Below are positions 53,648-64,000 of a stretch of DNA of 64,000 bases, piece by piece. This DNA is from Anarhynchus alexandrinus. Lineage: Eukaryota > Chordata > Aves > Charadriiformes > Charadriidae. The DNA lies in assembly GCA_008711295.1 (NCBI GenBank), contig VUYV01000020.1, forward strand, positions 5,235,945-5,299,944, given 5' to 3'. How positions within the stretch are numbered: the first letter of the stretch is position 1; each line of letters begins with the position of its first letter. The position numbers and the translations under genes were made by a program. A model generated the notes under the pieces. The model did not search any database. It was given only the letters and a program-made list of their open reading frames with translations, and was not told the DNA's origin.

Positions 53648-54166
53648 CTAGGCAATAAGACCACCACTAATACGGGTGACATAAAAATGCTTCTGTTGGA
53701 AGGGCACCTTTTGGGTTTTCTTGTACCATCTCTCAAAATGCATATTACTGGCTATAGTCAAAGAAAGGACTTGTAAGTCTTCATATTCCAGCCCAGTCAA
53801 GTATAATTTCCCATTTTCTGTCTCTGGTGTGAATAAATGTCCTGATTCCTTCTTCGTGACTATGTACACTATATCACTTGCCCAAAAGTTACTGAGCTGC
53901 TGAGGAAATGCTAGTATTTGGTACCCTCTGTCATTCTGTGGGTACCACTGGCAGTGCAAAAGGCTTCTCTCCATCTCTTGGCAAAGCATCCACAGACTGC
54001 TTAACCAAGAGCATTGCCAGTTGCTGCCTGTATCCTTCACAAGCGAGTGTTCACACACACGTGAATGTTTGCATACCCCAGATTTCGAGAAACGGCATGT
54101 GCTCTTTGAAGACCATCCATGCCAACAGATTATCAATCCACAAAGTTTCACGTCCGCCTCCAGCAA
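53648..54166 (-). other. Unassigned 172-codon open frame (minus), nested in TTC7A intron
   Basis: The frame is open from 54166 to a stop at 53648, on the same strand as TTC7A. I do not recognise the protein. The C-terminal half has a composition that looks protein-like, with balanced charged and aromatic residues (for example LSNFWASDIVYIVTKKESG and FERWYKKTQKVPFQQKHFYV). The N-terminal half is richer in Cys, Ser and Trp and less convincing. There is no known domain, signal peptide or clear membrane helix. One or two frames of this size are expected by chance in 64 kb of such DNA. It overlaps a plus-strand frame at 53908-54435, so at most one is likely to be real over the shared part. It could also be an old pseudogene. 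Confidence 0.2.
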
Positions 54167-54435
54167 TGAGAAATATCCAGAAGCCTCAGAAACAGAGGAA
54201 GCAATCCAAAATGCTCAGTACTCCAGAGGCCAAGACTCCTTTTGACTTTTTAAATTACTTGTTGACAGAAAATGAAATAAACCAAGCTGGAGGGTGTAGA
54301 TCAAAACCTAGTATCCTTAAGGACATTCAGATGAAGAGAAATGAGAAATTTGGTGGTCCTTACCCTGCACCAGAAGAGCCTAGGACAGAGCTTCCTAAAC
54401 CAGGAGGCTTAGCAGCACCACTGCTGGCTTCTTAA
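53908..54435 (+). other. Unassigned 175-codon open frame (plus), nested in TTC7A intron
   Basis: The frame is open from ATG at 53908 to TAA at 54435, antisense to TTC7A. The N-terminal third is an antisense shadow of the minus frame. The last 90 or so codons, from about 54165, are free of the minus frame and look more like a protein. They are Lys, Gln, Glu and Pro rich, with stretches such as STPEAKTPFDFLNYLLTENE and SILKDIQMKRNEKFGGPYP. An acceptor-like cgcctccag precedes an ATG at 54165. This would fit a terminal exon of an unknown plus-strand gene, but no upstream exon was identified. I know no family for it. It may be chance or a pseudogene. Confidence 0.25.
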
Positions 54436-54989
54436 CTTCACTAGTTACATTTCAAAGGGCACCAAACCAGCTCACTTTACCATTTCTATCATCTCCAGAG
54501 TGAAGTGTTCCTAAACCCTCCTTATTAAGTAAACACTGCAGAGCAGCCATCTTTACAGTACACCTTAATTCTCCTCAGTAATAGGTGTGTCATAAAGGAC
54601 TCCCTCCTGCTCCCCCTCGCCAGGCTCCAGCTTTTCACACTGCTTTGTGTCACTGCAAAGAGCCACAAAAATCAGCAGCGCTTACGGAGCTCAAGAACTC
54701 AAGCAGTGAATGGGGAAGTTCTAAATTTGAAATTCTAAAATTTGAAAGCGTTTCTTAAAAAAAAAAAAAATAATAAAAAGAAAGGGAAATATTAGAATTG
54801 CTTCAACAACCGGTGCTGCATCACAGGACAGAACCTGACCCCAGCTATTCCGGCAACGTCAGTAAAGATGTCTCCCAAACCTGATAAACACCTTTAATAT
54901 CAGAGCTAATAACTTGAGGGGGCTTAGGATCGCCTAGGGCTTCGGGAGAGAAGAGCATTTAAACACCCGTGTGCAAGCTGTGCAAATAC

Positions 54990-55145
54990 AGGCGGTGCTG
55001 GGTGAGCGGAGGGGCAGCAGGGGAGGGCCCGGCCGTGCCCTTGGCCGCTGTGGGGGCGCCCGATGTGCGGCTGTGCGGCCGCGGGCCAGCCGGGGTTGAA
55101 GATTCAGCCCACTGGCCCCGACGACACGTTCTCGTGGAACAAAGC
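54990..55145. promoter_or_regulatory. Short CpG-rich cluster in TTC7A intron
   Basis: I count about 17 CpG in roughly 155 bases (for example gggcccggccgtgcccttgg and gtgcggccgcgggccagccg), against a CpG-poor AT-leaning background. This resembles a small CpG island core. It starts about 550 bases beyond the nested open frames at 53648-54435. It could be the promoter of a minus-strand transcript through them or an intronic enhancer. No TATA box or other deciding element is visible. Confidence 0.35.
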
Positions 55146-57749
55146 CCATCTCCTCTAACACAGCTTTTTCCCAGGAATTGGCCCATACACAATAAAATAA
55201 ATAAATCTCAAGCGCTTTGTGAAGGGAGAAAAAAAAAAAAATTTCCTGCTGTACATAACTCGGGGGAGCAGATGTTTTTCCATTAGCTCACTGTTCTCTG
55301 CTACACTGGCTGTCTTTACATTTCTTGTTCGTGGCATGTTCATTATGATTTTTTTTCCTAGGGTAAACTTTAGCACATTACTGAGACAGCAAGCAGCCCA
55401 TTCCAGCCCCACTGTGAGCACATGGAATAGTTATCCTAGTAATTTTTCTTAAAATGCTCCTTTAAATTAGCCTTAGGTCTACCTGGTGAGGTTCGCAGAC
55501 TGTGCTTAGCAGGCATTTCGCCAATCTTAGATCAAATTACCAGACCTACTTTGCTGCGAGTGGCCATATTTGGTAAAGTATTGGGTTAGTCAAGAAGCTA
55601 AATTGTCAGATATAAAGTACTAGTAGAGACAAACAAAGTGGACATTGTATTTAAAAGTAAAGCTTAAAATAATATGGCAACAGGAGCCGGAATATTAGAA
55701 CTCTTATTAAAACGGGCTTGCAGCATTATAAAATGCTCCATATAAGTAGAGCATACAGTCGTTACTGCCTGGAAATATAATCACACATACTTCAGATAAG
55801 AAATCACTCCAGTTATCCAAAGAGCTTAAAACTATTAAAACTATTTCTTTTCAGTACTGACACACTTTGCTCCCTGAGTCAAAAGTGATCTTACAAAAAT
55901 GTCGAATTAAGGTAAATTTTGGACATAGATTTGAAACATTTCAAGTACATTTTTCCTTAGCTAAACAGCATGATTGTATTTTCTAAACAGAAAGGAGGAG
56001 TACTGGCATGATTTTAAAAAGGAAATAAGGGGTAGAAATAGCTCCTAGGTCAAACATTTCTCCTGGTAACACAAGCAGTATTATCACCAGTAATCTCTAG
56101 GATTCCCCTTGCAGCTCTTCCTGCAACAAGAGGCAGAAGGAGTTAACAAGCTTTACCAATGCTGCAGAAGTTCCTTCTCTCCTCTCAAAGTTGAATTCAA
56201 GCTCTCAGTCATGAAAAGCAGAACAAAGAGGAAAAACAGGCACATGGATCGCACAAAGACCACTTCTCCTGGACCTGCACCACAGCAGAATGTACACTGC
56301 AGCGCCCTTCCTAAGTACTCCTTGAAATGACCTGTTTCTCAGACTTGGGGCCAAGAGTAATGTTAAGGTTTATTAATGTTAAAGCCTAATGAGACAACTC
56401 TCTCCTTTTAAGAACCCATTACATTGCAAGAGGACTGGGAGGTTATTGTTAAAAGGGACCAGACAAGCTGTGTTAATCAGAGTCTGCTGCAGAACACTTG
56501 AAAACCAAGTGTGCCTATTAGTATTCCTCTAAGCATGCCTGCTGCAGGGAGTGGACAACCTCTCTAGTCTTTGGGGACAGCAGACCTTGTACTCTTCCAA
56601 AGCTAATTGTGACTACCTGCAGGGAAAACAGGAAGATATGGAAGCCCACTGAAGAAATGTGCTAAGTTCCCTGCTGCAGATGACTGTACTCCCAGCTGGT
56701 CCTGTAAGAGATGGCTGGACATAAGATTAACAGTGCGAATTCACAGTTTTATTTGGATGTGTGAAAGAGAAGAGAAGAGGACTCTTTCTAGAGACCCCAG
56801 ATCCATGAAGGAGCTCTCCGGTTGCTTACAGTAAGCTACAAAAAATTAGCTTGCCAAAGTTCACTAGGCACTGCTTCAGGGAAAGCCTAGGTGCAGCATC
56901 CATTATAGTGCAGTAGGTTTGGACTCAGCAGCTGCACTTCCAAAGCGGCTGCTTTATTATCTTCCCCACATAACTGTGCTGATCATAAACCCAGAAAAGT
57001 TACTGATAAAACCACTAAGTCTATGCCTTCTTGTGCGTGAGATAAGTATCTTTATCGCAGAACAAAAGAGCTTAACTATTTGCAGAGGGTTCACAGCTTC
57101 TTCAGCCACAGTTAAAAGAATGCACATATTCTCATGCGCTAATTGTGAGACCCGTTAGGAGCGCAGCAAGGGCTCTCCAGCTCCCAGGGACTGAGGACGC
57201 TTCTGCAAAAGGCAGAAGCTCCTATTGCAGCTGCAGGTGGAGGGTGATACAGTAATAATTCCCCTACATAAGCACCATCTGATAGCTACCACCCACTAAC
57301 AGTCCCCTTGCAAGCACGTGTGCTGGCTTCGTGGCCTGGCCTGGCCACTGGACGGCTGTAGGAACAGCCTGACATAGCTGTGGGATAGCTGGTTTTGTAT
57401 GCCTCTTTCCAATCCAAGCGCAGAAAGCTGTAACTGGAGCAGTCGGTTGGTTCCATTAGTTTTCATGCCTTGGGATATGAAGCGGCATGGGAACTGTAAT
57501 GGCTTTAATGGAACCCAGACACGATTGCAGCCTGGCACTCTGAATCCATACCCACACACAGAGACATGGCCAGCTGCGTCCTGTTAGTGTCTGAAAAGGA
57601 CGGATGCTTTGTTATAAATTTACTGTAGTATGAGGTTAGGAAATTGTAATAATTTTATCTAAAGATTTATGATTCACGCTAAAAAGGTTAAAGTGTTAAC
57701 GACAACAAAAACAACAATACACTAATCATTTCCCAAAGGCAGATTAACA

Positions 57750-57840
57750 TTTTTCCCCTTTAGAGACAGGACACTGAGGTATGAAAAAGTTAGGCAACTT
57801 GCCTGGAGTCACAAGATGAGTCACTGACTGAAAAAGGACA
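57750..57840 (+). repeat. MIR-like ancient SINE fragment
   Basis: The segment ttagagacaggacactgagg, then ttaggcaacttgcctggagt, then cacaagatgagtcactgact follows the conserved MIR-type core and tail (cagatgaggaaactgagg... gacttgcccaaggtcac). It is old and diverged, and similar in type to the fragment at 40060-40200. Confidence 0.6.
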
Positions 57841-59851
57841 AGTCCAAGCTAAACCTGATAAAAATCTACAGCACACTGGTGCGGCTCTATCATGAATACA
57901 AAGGGACTCCGGACGCAGGCATCAGAATGTTACGCTAATCGCCCGTTGCTTTCCACAGCTGTTAATTTTGGGTTGAGCTGTCACGCAAGAGCATGTGACT
58001 GCCTCAACTGTTTTTAACCACGCCTTTCTGTTTAATTTGTTGTTTATGAAATATCTCTATTTGGGAAGTTATTAACTTCTTACGAGTACACCTGTTCCTG
58101 CTTTCCCCTCCTTCCAGATGGGAAAGATTCTAGTACACTGGGTCAGTGACACCCTTTTGGACTATTCCACTTGCTAAGCCCAGTGTAAGATCTGACCCAC
58201 TTCAAAGAAGTCCTCTAATTATTCAGGTGCTGTGCCCTTCTCCACAGAGAGTAAAGACTACCCCAAAATACCTGCATCTCTCCTTAGCCCTCAGGATACC
58301 AGAATGCAGCAACTTCCACAGTACTGGGAGAAGAGAATGGGCAGTACCTCACCAAGAGCTCATTAAGCTGCATCCATAACAATAACTGCCTTCAGTAACG
58401 AAATTACAAAACAGTCACAGTACATATTTTCAGAATATCAATCCTGATTCAAGGCTAGTTAAAAGTAAGCATGAAACAAAACAAAGATTTAAAAATGACA
58501 GAATAGGACAGAAAAGTTGCAGCTTATAAAAATAAATTCTATCTAAAAGAATTAATTAACACCTTTGAGAAAGGCGCTCGATTTACACTGAAAAGTAATC
58601 GTAGCAATTCACAGCTAGGTCACAGCAAGCATTAGGTCTTTATTGCTTTTGTCTTTTCACACAGCAGCAAAAATGTAAACTGCCGAGAGCTATCTGCAGG
58701 ATGATGGACAACAGACACCTGACTTCTCATCACAATAAACTCCGGTTTTTTTGCTCCCCACCAGCCTCCTCTGCAGCCTTAAATCAGGAGCATAAACTGA
58801 ATAAAGCAAAACCTTGCTAATGATTTTGAAGCCCACAGCACATCATTGAAATTTACATACACACAAGCCATTAAGTGAACACATGTGATTAACTTAAAGG
58901 ATGATGCATTCCATAAGGTAACTTCTTTTGTTCTTTAATAGTTAGTCAAATTGTAACAAAAAGAATGTCACATATTTTGTACCAGAACTGAAGTCTAATT
59001 GGTAGGAAATGGCCCACGAAAACAGCTATAAAAATCTTTGCTGAGAAGTAGGGTGAGACTGCCAGGTTTTATGTGAGAATTGTCAATTGTACAGATTAGC
59101 TAAATGAGAATTTGAAAGGTTCTCCTGCATACAGAATAGCAAATTATCAGCAAGGTTCCAGTGGGCTGTGCTTTTTTTTTTTTCATTTTTTCATTGCAAA
59201 TGGTAGCAGAGACATCTAAGAAGCAATCACAGCACTCAACTGTAATTTCAGGCACACAACTGTGGGCCCAGTTGTGGAAGAAAAGCTGTGTCTTTTAAGA
59301 GCGAAATGGCAGGGTCAGAACTCTCTCTATCGGTCCTGAAATGCTGGAATGCAAATGGTAGAATGTGCTGTGCAGCTCCGTTCCTCAGCAAGTGTCCTAC
59401 ATAAAACCGTTTCATGAGTTTGGAGATCGCCTCTGGGTAGAGTTCGTTCTCACTGTTCTCTTTTCCCTTTATGTGCTCTGCTATAGCATCTCTGCACGAG
59501 TGTCTCAAACTGGCATGCAACCTACAAGTCCTTGGGAGATTCAAACAGACAAGGATAAAATGAGTGGAGGACTTGCTCCTTTTAATAATTTTCACTTAAA
59601 CCTCAGCAACGATTGGAAAGATCCCAGTCTATAAATAACATTTAATACATGGTTTTGCCCAGTCTCACTATGGGGAAGTATGCAGGAAAAGGGAATGAAA
59701 ATAATTGTCCCTACCAATGACCATTTGTTAATGAAGAACTACCTACCCTCTTCTTTTAAAAGCATATTTCAGTGATGACTGAAGTTTTCTGCGTGTTACG
59801 GAAAAATAGAAGTGAGCTGCAAAATAACACTAGTCCAGTATTTTTTTTTTG

Positions 59852-59875
59852 TCAAAATTTGAATCAAAATTTGAA
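59852..59875. repeat. 12-bp tandem duplication
   Basis: The unit tcaaaatttgaa is repeated twice without mismatch and followed by a partial third copy (tcaaa). Confidence 0.8.
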
Positions 59876-60035
59876 TCAAATACCTGGTATCTAAAAAACC
59901 GGCTGGGATAGAATGGCAGATTTTCTGCTGGAATAAGGTGATTTCCAACTACTGATTTCAACTACTCCATTATTACTTATGTCATCTCATTCACCACTGG
60001 AGGGAAAAAGGAACTCCAGGTGGTCCAGGACTTAC

Positions 60036-60170
60036 CAGCTTGTAGCCAAATTTGTTCCAGAGCTGTCCACAGCTGCATAGGTCCTTGCTTCATTGCGCTG
60101 CTCTGCATAGTTATTTCAGACATGGCTTGTTCCAGTCTTGATGCAGCAAGGGAAGAGGCTCGCTGTGATC
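60036..60170 (-). CDS. TTC7A: TTC7A internal coding exon (third from last)
   Basis: This exon encodes 44 whole codons, beginning [20 protein letters not shown] and ending [14 protein letters not shown] split codon lies at each end. On the minus strand it is preceded by a pyrimidine-rich acceptor ending in ccacag and followed by the donor gtaagt. The last base, G, joins CT of the next exon to give Ala, producing the continuous string WLQAAELFMEQ expected for TTC7 proteins. TTC7A is a TPR scaffold of the plasma-membrane phosphatidylinositol 4-kinase complex (PI4KA, EFR3, FAM126). This segment covers a linker and the first helix of the C-terminal TPR block. From memory, the residues resemble human TTC7A more than its paralogue TTC7B; the paralogue call could not be tested by alignment. 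The next exon upstream is not recognised in the window. Confidence 0.87.
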
Positions 60171-61339
60171 CTGTGGACCAAACAAACAAGAACAATAATG
60201 CATTTTATACTTCTTTAGGATATTTCTTTGACTCATTAAGGCAGCCGGTCTGATTCCCCACTCACTGCATCAGTTTTATGTAATAAGAACTCCACTGGAT
60301 TCTGGGGTGACCAACTGGAGAACCACGTTTTATAAAAGGTTAATTTGCTGAAAGAAACCCACTAAATTGCCCAAGGGCTGCAGCTCAAACAAGCAAATTA
60401 AGAGACAGACAGTAATTTTATAAAGGTCTGCTTAGCATTCATCAAGGAAGCAACTGTATTTTGCTCATTTGGAAAGCAGAACTCTACCATCAAATATTTC
60501 CCACGAATACTTATTAGTAACCTGTTTTATAAGCACACTGTCACCATACAACTACAAAATATGGCCCACTTATGTAAAATCTTAGTACAGCATTAAAGAG
60601 TAGCTTGGCACCATTCACACAGCACACGCATTTCAAGTGACATCAATATTGTTCTACTGGTTTAGAAGCAGCGTGGTTTTTCATTTAACCTTGGGGAGCA
60701 GAGAGCTCAGTGCTTTGACTATATTAACCTTTAGTATGTGCTGTAACATTTACGCAAGAATAAAGTATTTGGCACCCACATCTCTGGGACAAAACATCAC
60801 ATCAAAAGCTACTCCCAGGAAGAATTCATGGGCAGAGACCACGTTCTCCAGTACAGCAAGTGGGATTACACTGGTGGACCAACCTCTCAGAGGGGTACTC
60901 AAGAGGATGGTAACAAAATAAGAAGCTACAAAATGATATTTCAGAGTTGGCTTTGTAAAGCTTTGGGAAATAAATATTTTAATATACATAGGTTTAATGT
61001 GATTTTTAGGTTGATAAGCTCTTTCTCTGGAGAGCTGCTGTGACCAAAGCACTTGCGCTGATTGGCATTACCCTTCAATCTATCCTCACAGGCTGACTTT
61101 GTAGACCTCAAGATCCCGGAGTTAAAATCCCGCTTTCCCTCACCGCAGCCACCCTGAGAGAGCGGCAGAGCCTAGGAATGGGTATTTGGAGAAGCTGGGA
61201 TGGCTCTGGGGAAGGGAAGGGACAGAAGGGCAAAAAAGCTGTCGCGGGGCATATGCGTTAAGTGGTCTTTCTGAGACAGACCAGCATGCTTTTCCAGCTG
61301 GAGCATGCTGAAGAGAGGGGTGCCAAACCACTCCTTGCC

Positions 61340-61610
61340 AGCAGACCATCACCCGGGGCCAGGGCGCCAGCAGGCAGAGCAGCATGGACCCCTGGCCGAG
61401 GTCCCCTGGCCGGCATTCCTCGGAACGCTGCGCTAGGAGCCAGCCTTCTGCCGGGCACAAGGGGAGGCACATGTCCGCCCCGCGCTCCTTTGCCACCTGC
61501 GCGGCGTGGGGCAGGACACAGCCCGCAGCTTTTGCCTTACCCGGGGCAGGGCTGCCTGCCTCCGAGGGTGTCACGGCGAGGGAGACGCCGCGAGCGCAAC
61601 TCGAAGCCTG
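61340..61610. promoter_or_regulatory. CpG-rich stretch, possible internal promoter
   Basis: Over about 260 bases CpG is frequent (more than 20 by eye, such as cgccccgcgctcc, ctgcgcggcgtgg and ggagacgccgcgagcgcaac) and GC is high, while the flanks are AT-rich. It lies about 1.2 kb before the TTC7A exon at 60036-60170 in the direction of transcription. That would suit an alternative promoter for a short C-terminal TTC7A transcript. Open frames on both strands here (161 codons plus, 144 minus) are typical of GC-rich DNA and are not called genes. Confidence 0.35.
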
Positions 61611-62942
61611 AAGCTGCTAGGGGAAATATTTGTCCCACTATCTCACCGCTAACTCATGTCATTCATTTTAAGCAGAACTTCAAAACAGCCCCGCAGCGCA
61701 GGCGCCTCCCACGGCTCCCTTGGAGAATGCAAACGCACTCTGCCTAGATGCATTTCTTAAATTCCTACGTATTTTCAAAGACATTCCTGATCTAATGTTC
61801 CAAGAGATGACAGTGCAGTAATGCAGCAATTACGGCTTTAATGGTACGGTAAAAGCTGTTCTGCTTTGCACCGAGAATTTATTATATTTAACAGTTTATT
61901 TAACAGATCCATCTTCAGCCTGTTTCACTGCGTGGGATTCCTCCCCCTGCCCTGCCCACTCACGTTCCTCTCCCCCCATCCCTCCCTCCACTTAGGAGAA
62001 ATTTCACCGAAAGTCCCAGGAATTCAAGTCAGAGAAGGGTTGTTGAACACAGGGAGAACTACCAGGCGCTCACCCCCAGCCATTCAACACCCGGACCGCA
62101 GCTCTGCAGTGCAGAGGCAAGAAAACGGCCGCGTGAACAGCTACTGATGTTATTTAGGAGCACTCTGAAGCTAGGGAAGACCTCTTGCCTTCTAGATTGG
62201 TAAACTTGGAAAAAATTACATGGGCTTTGGGGATTTTGCAGTCAGCCTAACCAGATTCTTATATTAGCACTCCTGATCATATTAGTATGCTCTGAAAGCA
62301 ACTTTCAGCATTACTGCTGAGGCTGCCCTCCTTCAGAGAGGCTTTCTGGAGCTGTGTTTCTTGCAAGCGCTTGTATGTAATGGTGGTCTGATTGCATTCG
62401 GTGGGCAGATGGGCTGGTGTTTCATTCGCAACCTCATAGAGCTCAGGGAAATCCTCTTTTCCTTGCAAGTCAATCCAAGGAGACCATGCCATTGTAAGGC
62501 ACCTTCGTGAATTTTGGAGAGGTTCACACGCTGCTGTGAGGCTGAACAGCCACTTAGGATCTGCTGAAGCATCCTTCCCTCACAAAGCAGGCTTTGCGGG
62601 AATATCACTGAGTTAGTTGCACTCGAAGGAACACGAGTTAGCCGCTCCTCTTCTCCTTCTCTTCACTAGCCGGGTAGTTGCCAAGAGGGGAAAGCCTGCT
62701 ACTTGAGACTGATGTTGCCCAGCGCTGTGGGCTTCAATCTGCACAGCCATAAAAAGGGAACCCAAGTTACTAAGTAATTTACAGCAGAGGCTCTTTGCAT
62801 TTAACAGCCTTTGGCATTCCAGTCCTTTGATGTTTATTTTCTTTTCCATTTTCAGCCTACAGAAGGAAGCAAACCACACTAGGCAGAGACCTTCTGATCC
62901 CTTCCCATCCCTGCCCAGCCGCAGACACAGATATTCTTCTCC

Positions 62943-63229
62943 CTGGTGACAAGTGACAGGATGAGAGGAAATGGGTTCAAGTTATGTCAGGGGAGGTTCA
63001 GATTGGATATTAGGAAACATTTTTTCACTGAAAGGGTTATTAAACATTGGAATAGGCTGCCCAGGAAGGTGGTGGATTCACCATCCCTGGAGGTATTTAA
63101 AAAAAGGGTAGATGTGGTACTTAGGGACATGGTTTAGAAGTGGTTTTGTCAGGATAGGTTAATGGTTGGACTTGATGATCTTAAAGGTCCCTTCCAACCT
63201 CAGCAATTCTGTGATTCTATGATTCTATG
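62943..63229 (+). repeat. CR1 LINE 3' end with intact ORF2 C-terminus
   Basis: The segment starts cctggtgacaagtgacagga on its left edge and includes atgagaggaaatgggttcaa, gaataggctgcccaggaagg, tggacttgatgatcttaaagg and three terminal octamers, attctgtg and two attctatg, at 63206-63229. The frame at 62946-63137 still reads as the C-terminal end of CR1 reverse-transcriptase ORF2 ([20 protein letters not shown], then [18 protein letters not shown]) with no stop before its end. It is 5'-truncated and so inactive. Its preservation suggests it is younger than the other CR1 copies here. Confidence 0.95.
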
Positions 63230-64000
63230 CTCTGTGTTCTTGACACACATGCCAGATGAAAAGGCTCTCTCCATTCCAGCTCATACCTGCACGTTTGGTA
63301 CTGCTGTTCTTACGCATCTCTGCCAGACCGCTCACAGGAATGCTGCTAAAAGCTTGTCTGTCCAGATAAACTCTGTAAGAGAAGGTCTTTGCCAGCCTGG
63401 CCCGTCTGGACTGAAAGGGGCTCAGCCACAGCTCTGAACCTCAGGCAAGCAATATGGTAACCCTGGGGGTGGACTGAAGGCTACTGGAGCCAGAAAAGAG
63501 CATACCTCTAACACACGCGGTCCCCCGAGAGAGGAGGTAGGCATGTATCACACCGGTATCACTCTGACCTCAGGGTGGCGGGGAGAGCCAGAAAAACTTC
63601 AAGCAACATTAAAAAGAAGTCTCAAAAAGTCTCATTATAAAATGTCTCTTCCTAAAGAAATGTACATCTTTATATGCTAAAAAAACCCACAAAACCTGTC
63701 TCACAGAACTTTAATGTCATGCCTCAAAATACATGCAAATGTTGGCATAAGAAGATATCACATCAATTTGTTATTTTAGTGCAGTCTCTTTCTCTTTTTA
63801 ACAGCTCCACTAGACGGAATATAAACTTCACATTTTACAATAAAGTCTTCCACACATTTTGGAAAGAAATAATAAAAATAACAAAATTGATTTTGTCGTG
63901 ATGAGCTCTGCGTATAAGCAATACAAAATATATCTAAATAATTTCAAAGCACTGTTCTAGGGTTGTTATAAGACCAAGTTTAATATTTTGCACCTATGAA

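Larger units (their letters stand above)
48506..60035 (-). other. TTC7A: TTC7A intron (11.5 kb)
   Basis: The intron runs from donor gtaagt beside 60036 to a T-run plus cag acceptor beside 48505. It splits an Ala codon (G|CT). Contents include a CR1-like remnant, a TATG microsatellite, a 17-base poly-C, antiparallel open frames at 53648-54435, a CpG-rich cluster at 54990-55145 and an old MIR-like fragment at 57750-57840. No exon of TTC7A was recognised inside. Confidence 0.85.
60171..64000 (-). other. TTC7A: Presumed TTC7A upstream intron (partial)
   Basis: Sequence beyond acceptor ccacag at 60171. I found no further exon that reads as TTC7, so the preceding exon probably lies past 64000. A short or diverged exon could have been missed. 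Contents are a CpG-rich stretch at 61340-61610, a CR1 tail at 62943-63229, and otherwise unassigned DNA. Confidence 0.6.

Noticed and set aside
61262..61747. 161-codon plus frame and 144-codon minus frame
   Set aside because: Both arise in a GC-rich stretch where stop codons are rare. Arg/Pro/Ala-rich composition is typical of such spurious frames.
62277..62608. Two overlapping minus-strand frames (71 and 91 codons) on the TTC7A strand, considered as an upstream TTC7A exon
   Set aside because: The residues do not form TPR helices and do not resemble TTC7, and the two frames compete with each other. No clear acceptor-donor pair was evident.
1..64000. Bacterial or phage systems, CRISPR arrays, operons
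   Set aside because: Spliced exons, CR1 LINEs and low gene density show vertebrate nuclear DNA. No regularly spaced repeats or operon-like gene runs exist.

Overview
The window looks like nuclear DNA from a bird. It is AT-leaning and gene-sparse, and it carries several CR1 LINE tails ending in the avian-type octamer ATTCTATG or ATTCTGTG. It also carries one retroviral LTR fragment of a kind I associate with bird genomes. I cannot name the species.

The only gene I can support is the 3' part of TTC7A (tetratricopeptide repeat domain 7A) on the minus strand. Three coding exons are visible: 60036-60170, 48303-48505 and 14329-14550. The last carries the stop codon. All three have good splice sites, and their phases join without a break (G|CT between the first two, phase 0 between the second and third). 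Together they encode about 186 C-terminal residues made mostly of TPR helices. TTC7A is the scaffold that, with EFR3 and FAM126/hyccin, places the lipid kinase PI4KA at the plasma membrane. The upstream exons must lie beyond position 64000; I could not identify one between 60171 and 64000.

Layout: positions 1-14328 hold the region downstream of TTC7A, with its 3' UTR nearest the stop. I recognise no other gene there, only an old CR1 tail (679-900), AT-rich and pyrimidine-rich tracts and a CpG-rich patch (12990-13225). Positions 14551-48302 are one 33.8-kb intron with CR1 fragments, a CR1-LTR composite, an ancient MIR/L3-like fragment and simple repeats. Positions 48506-60035 are an 11.5-kb intron. 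It contains overlapping antiparallel open frames of 172 and 175 codons (53648-54435), followed by a small CpG-rich cluster (54990-55145). This is the best candidate for something unannotated. Positions 60171-64000 are most simply intron, with a second CpG-rich stretch (61340-61610) and a comparatively well-preserved CR1 tail (62943-63229).

I see no tRNA, rRNA, CRISPR array, operon or bacterial-type feature. I do not see convincing evidence of a new biological system. The items worth checking are the nested open frames with the neighbouring CpG cluster, the possible internal promoter at 61.3-61.6 kb, and the CR1-LTR composite.
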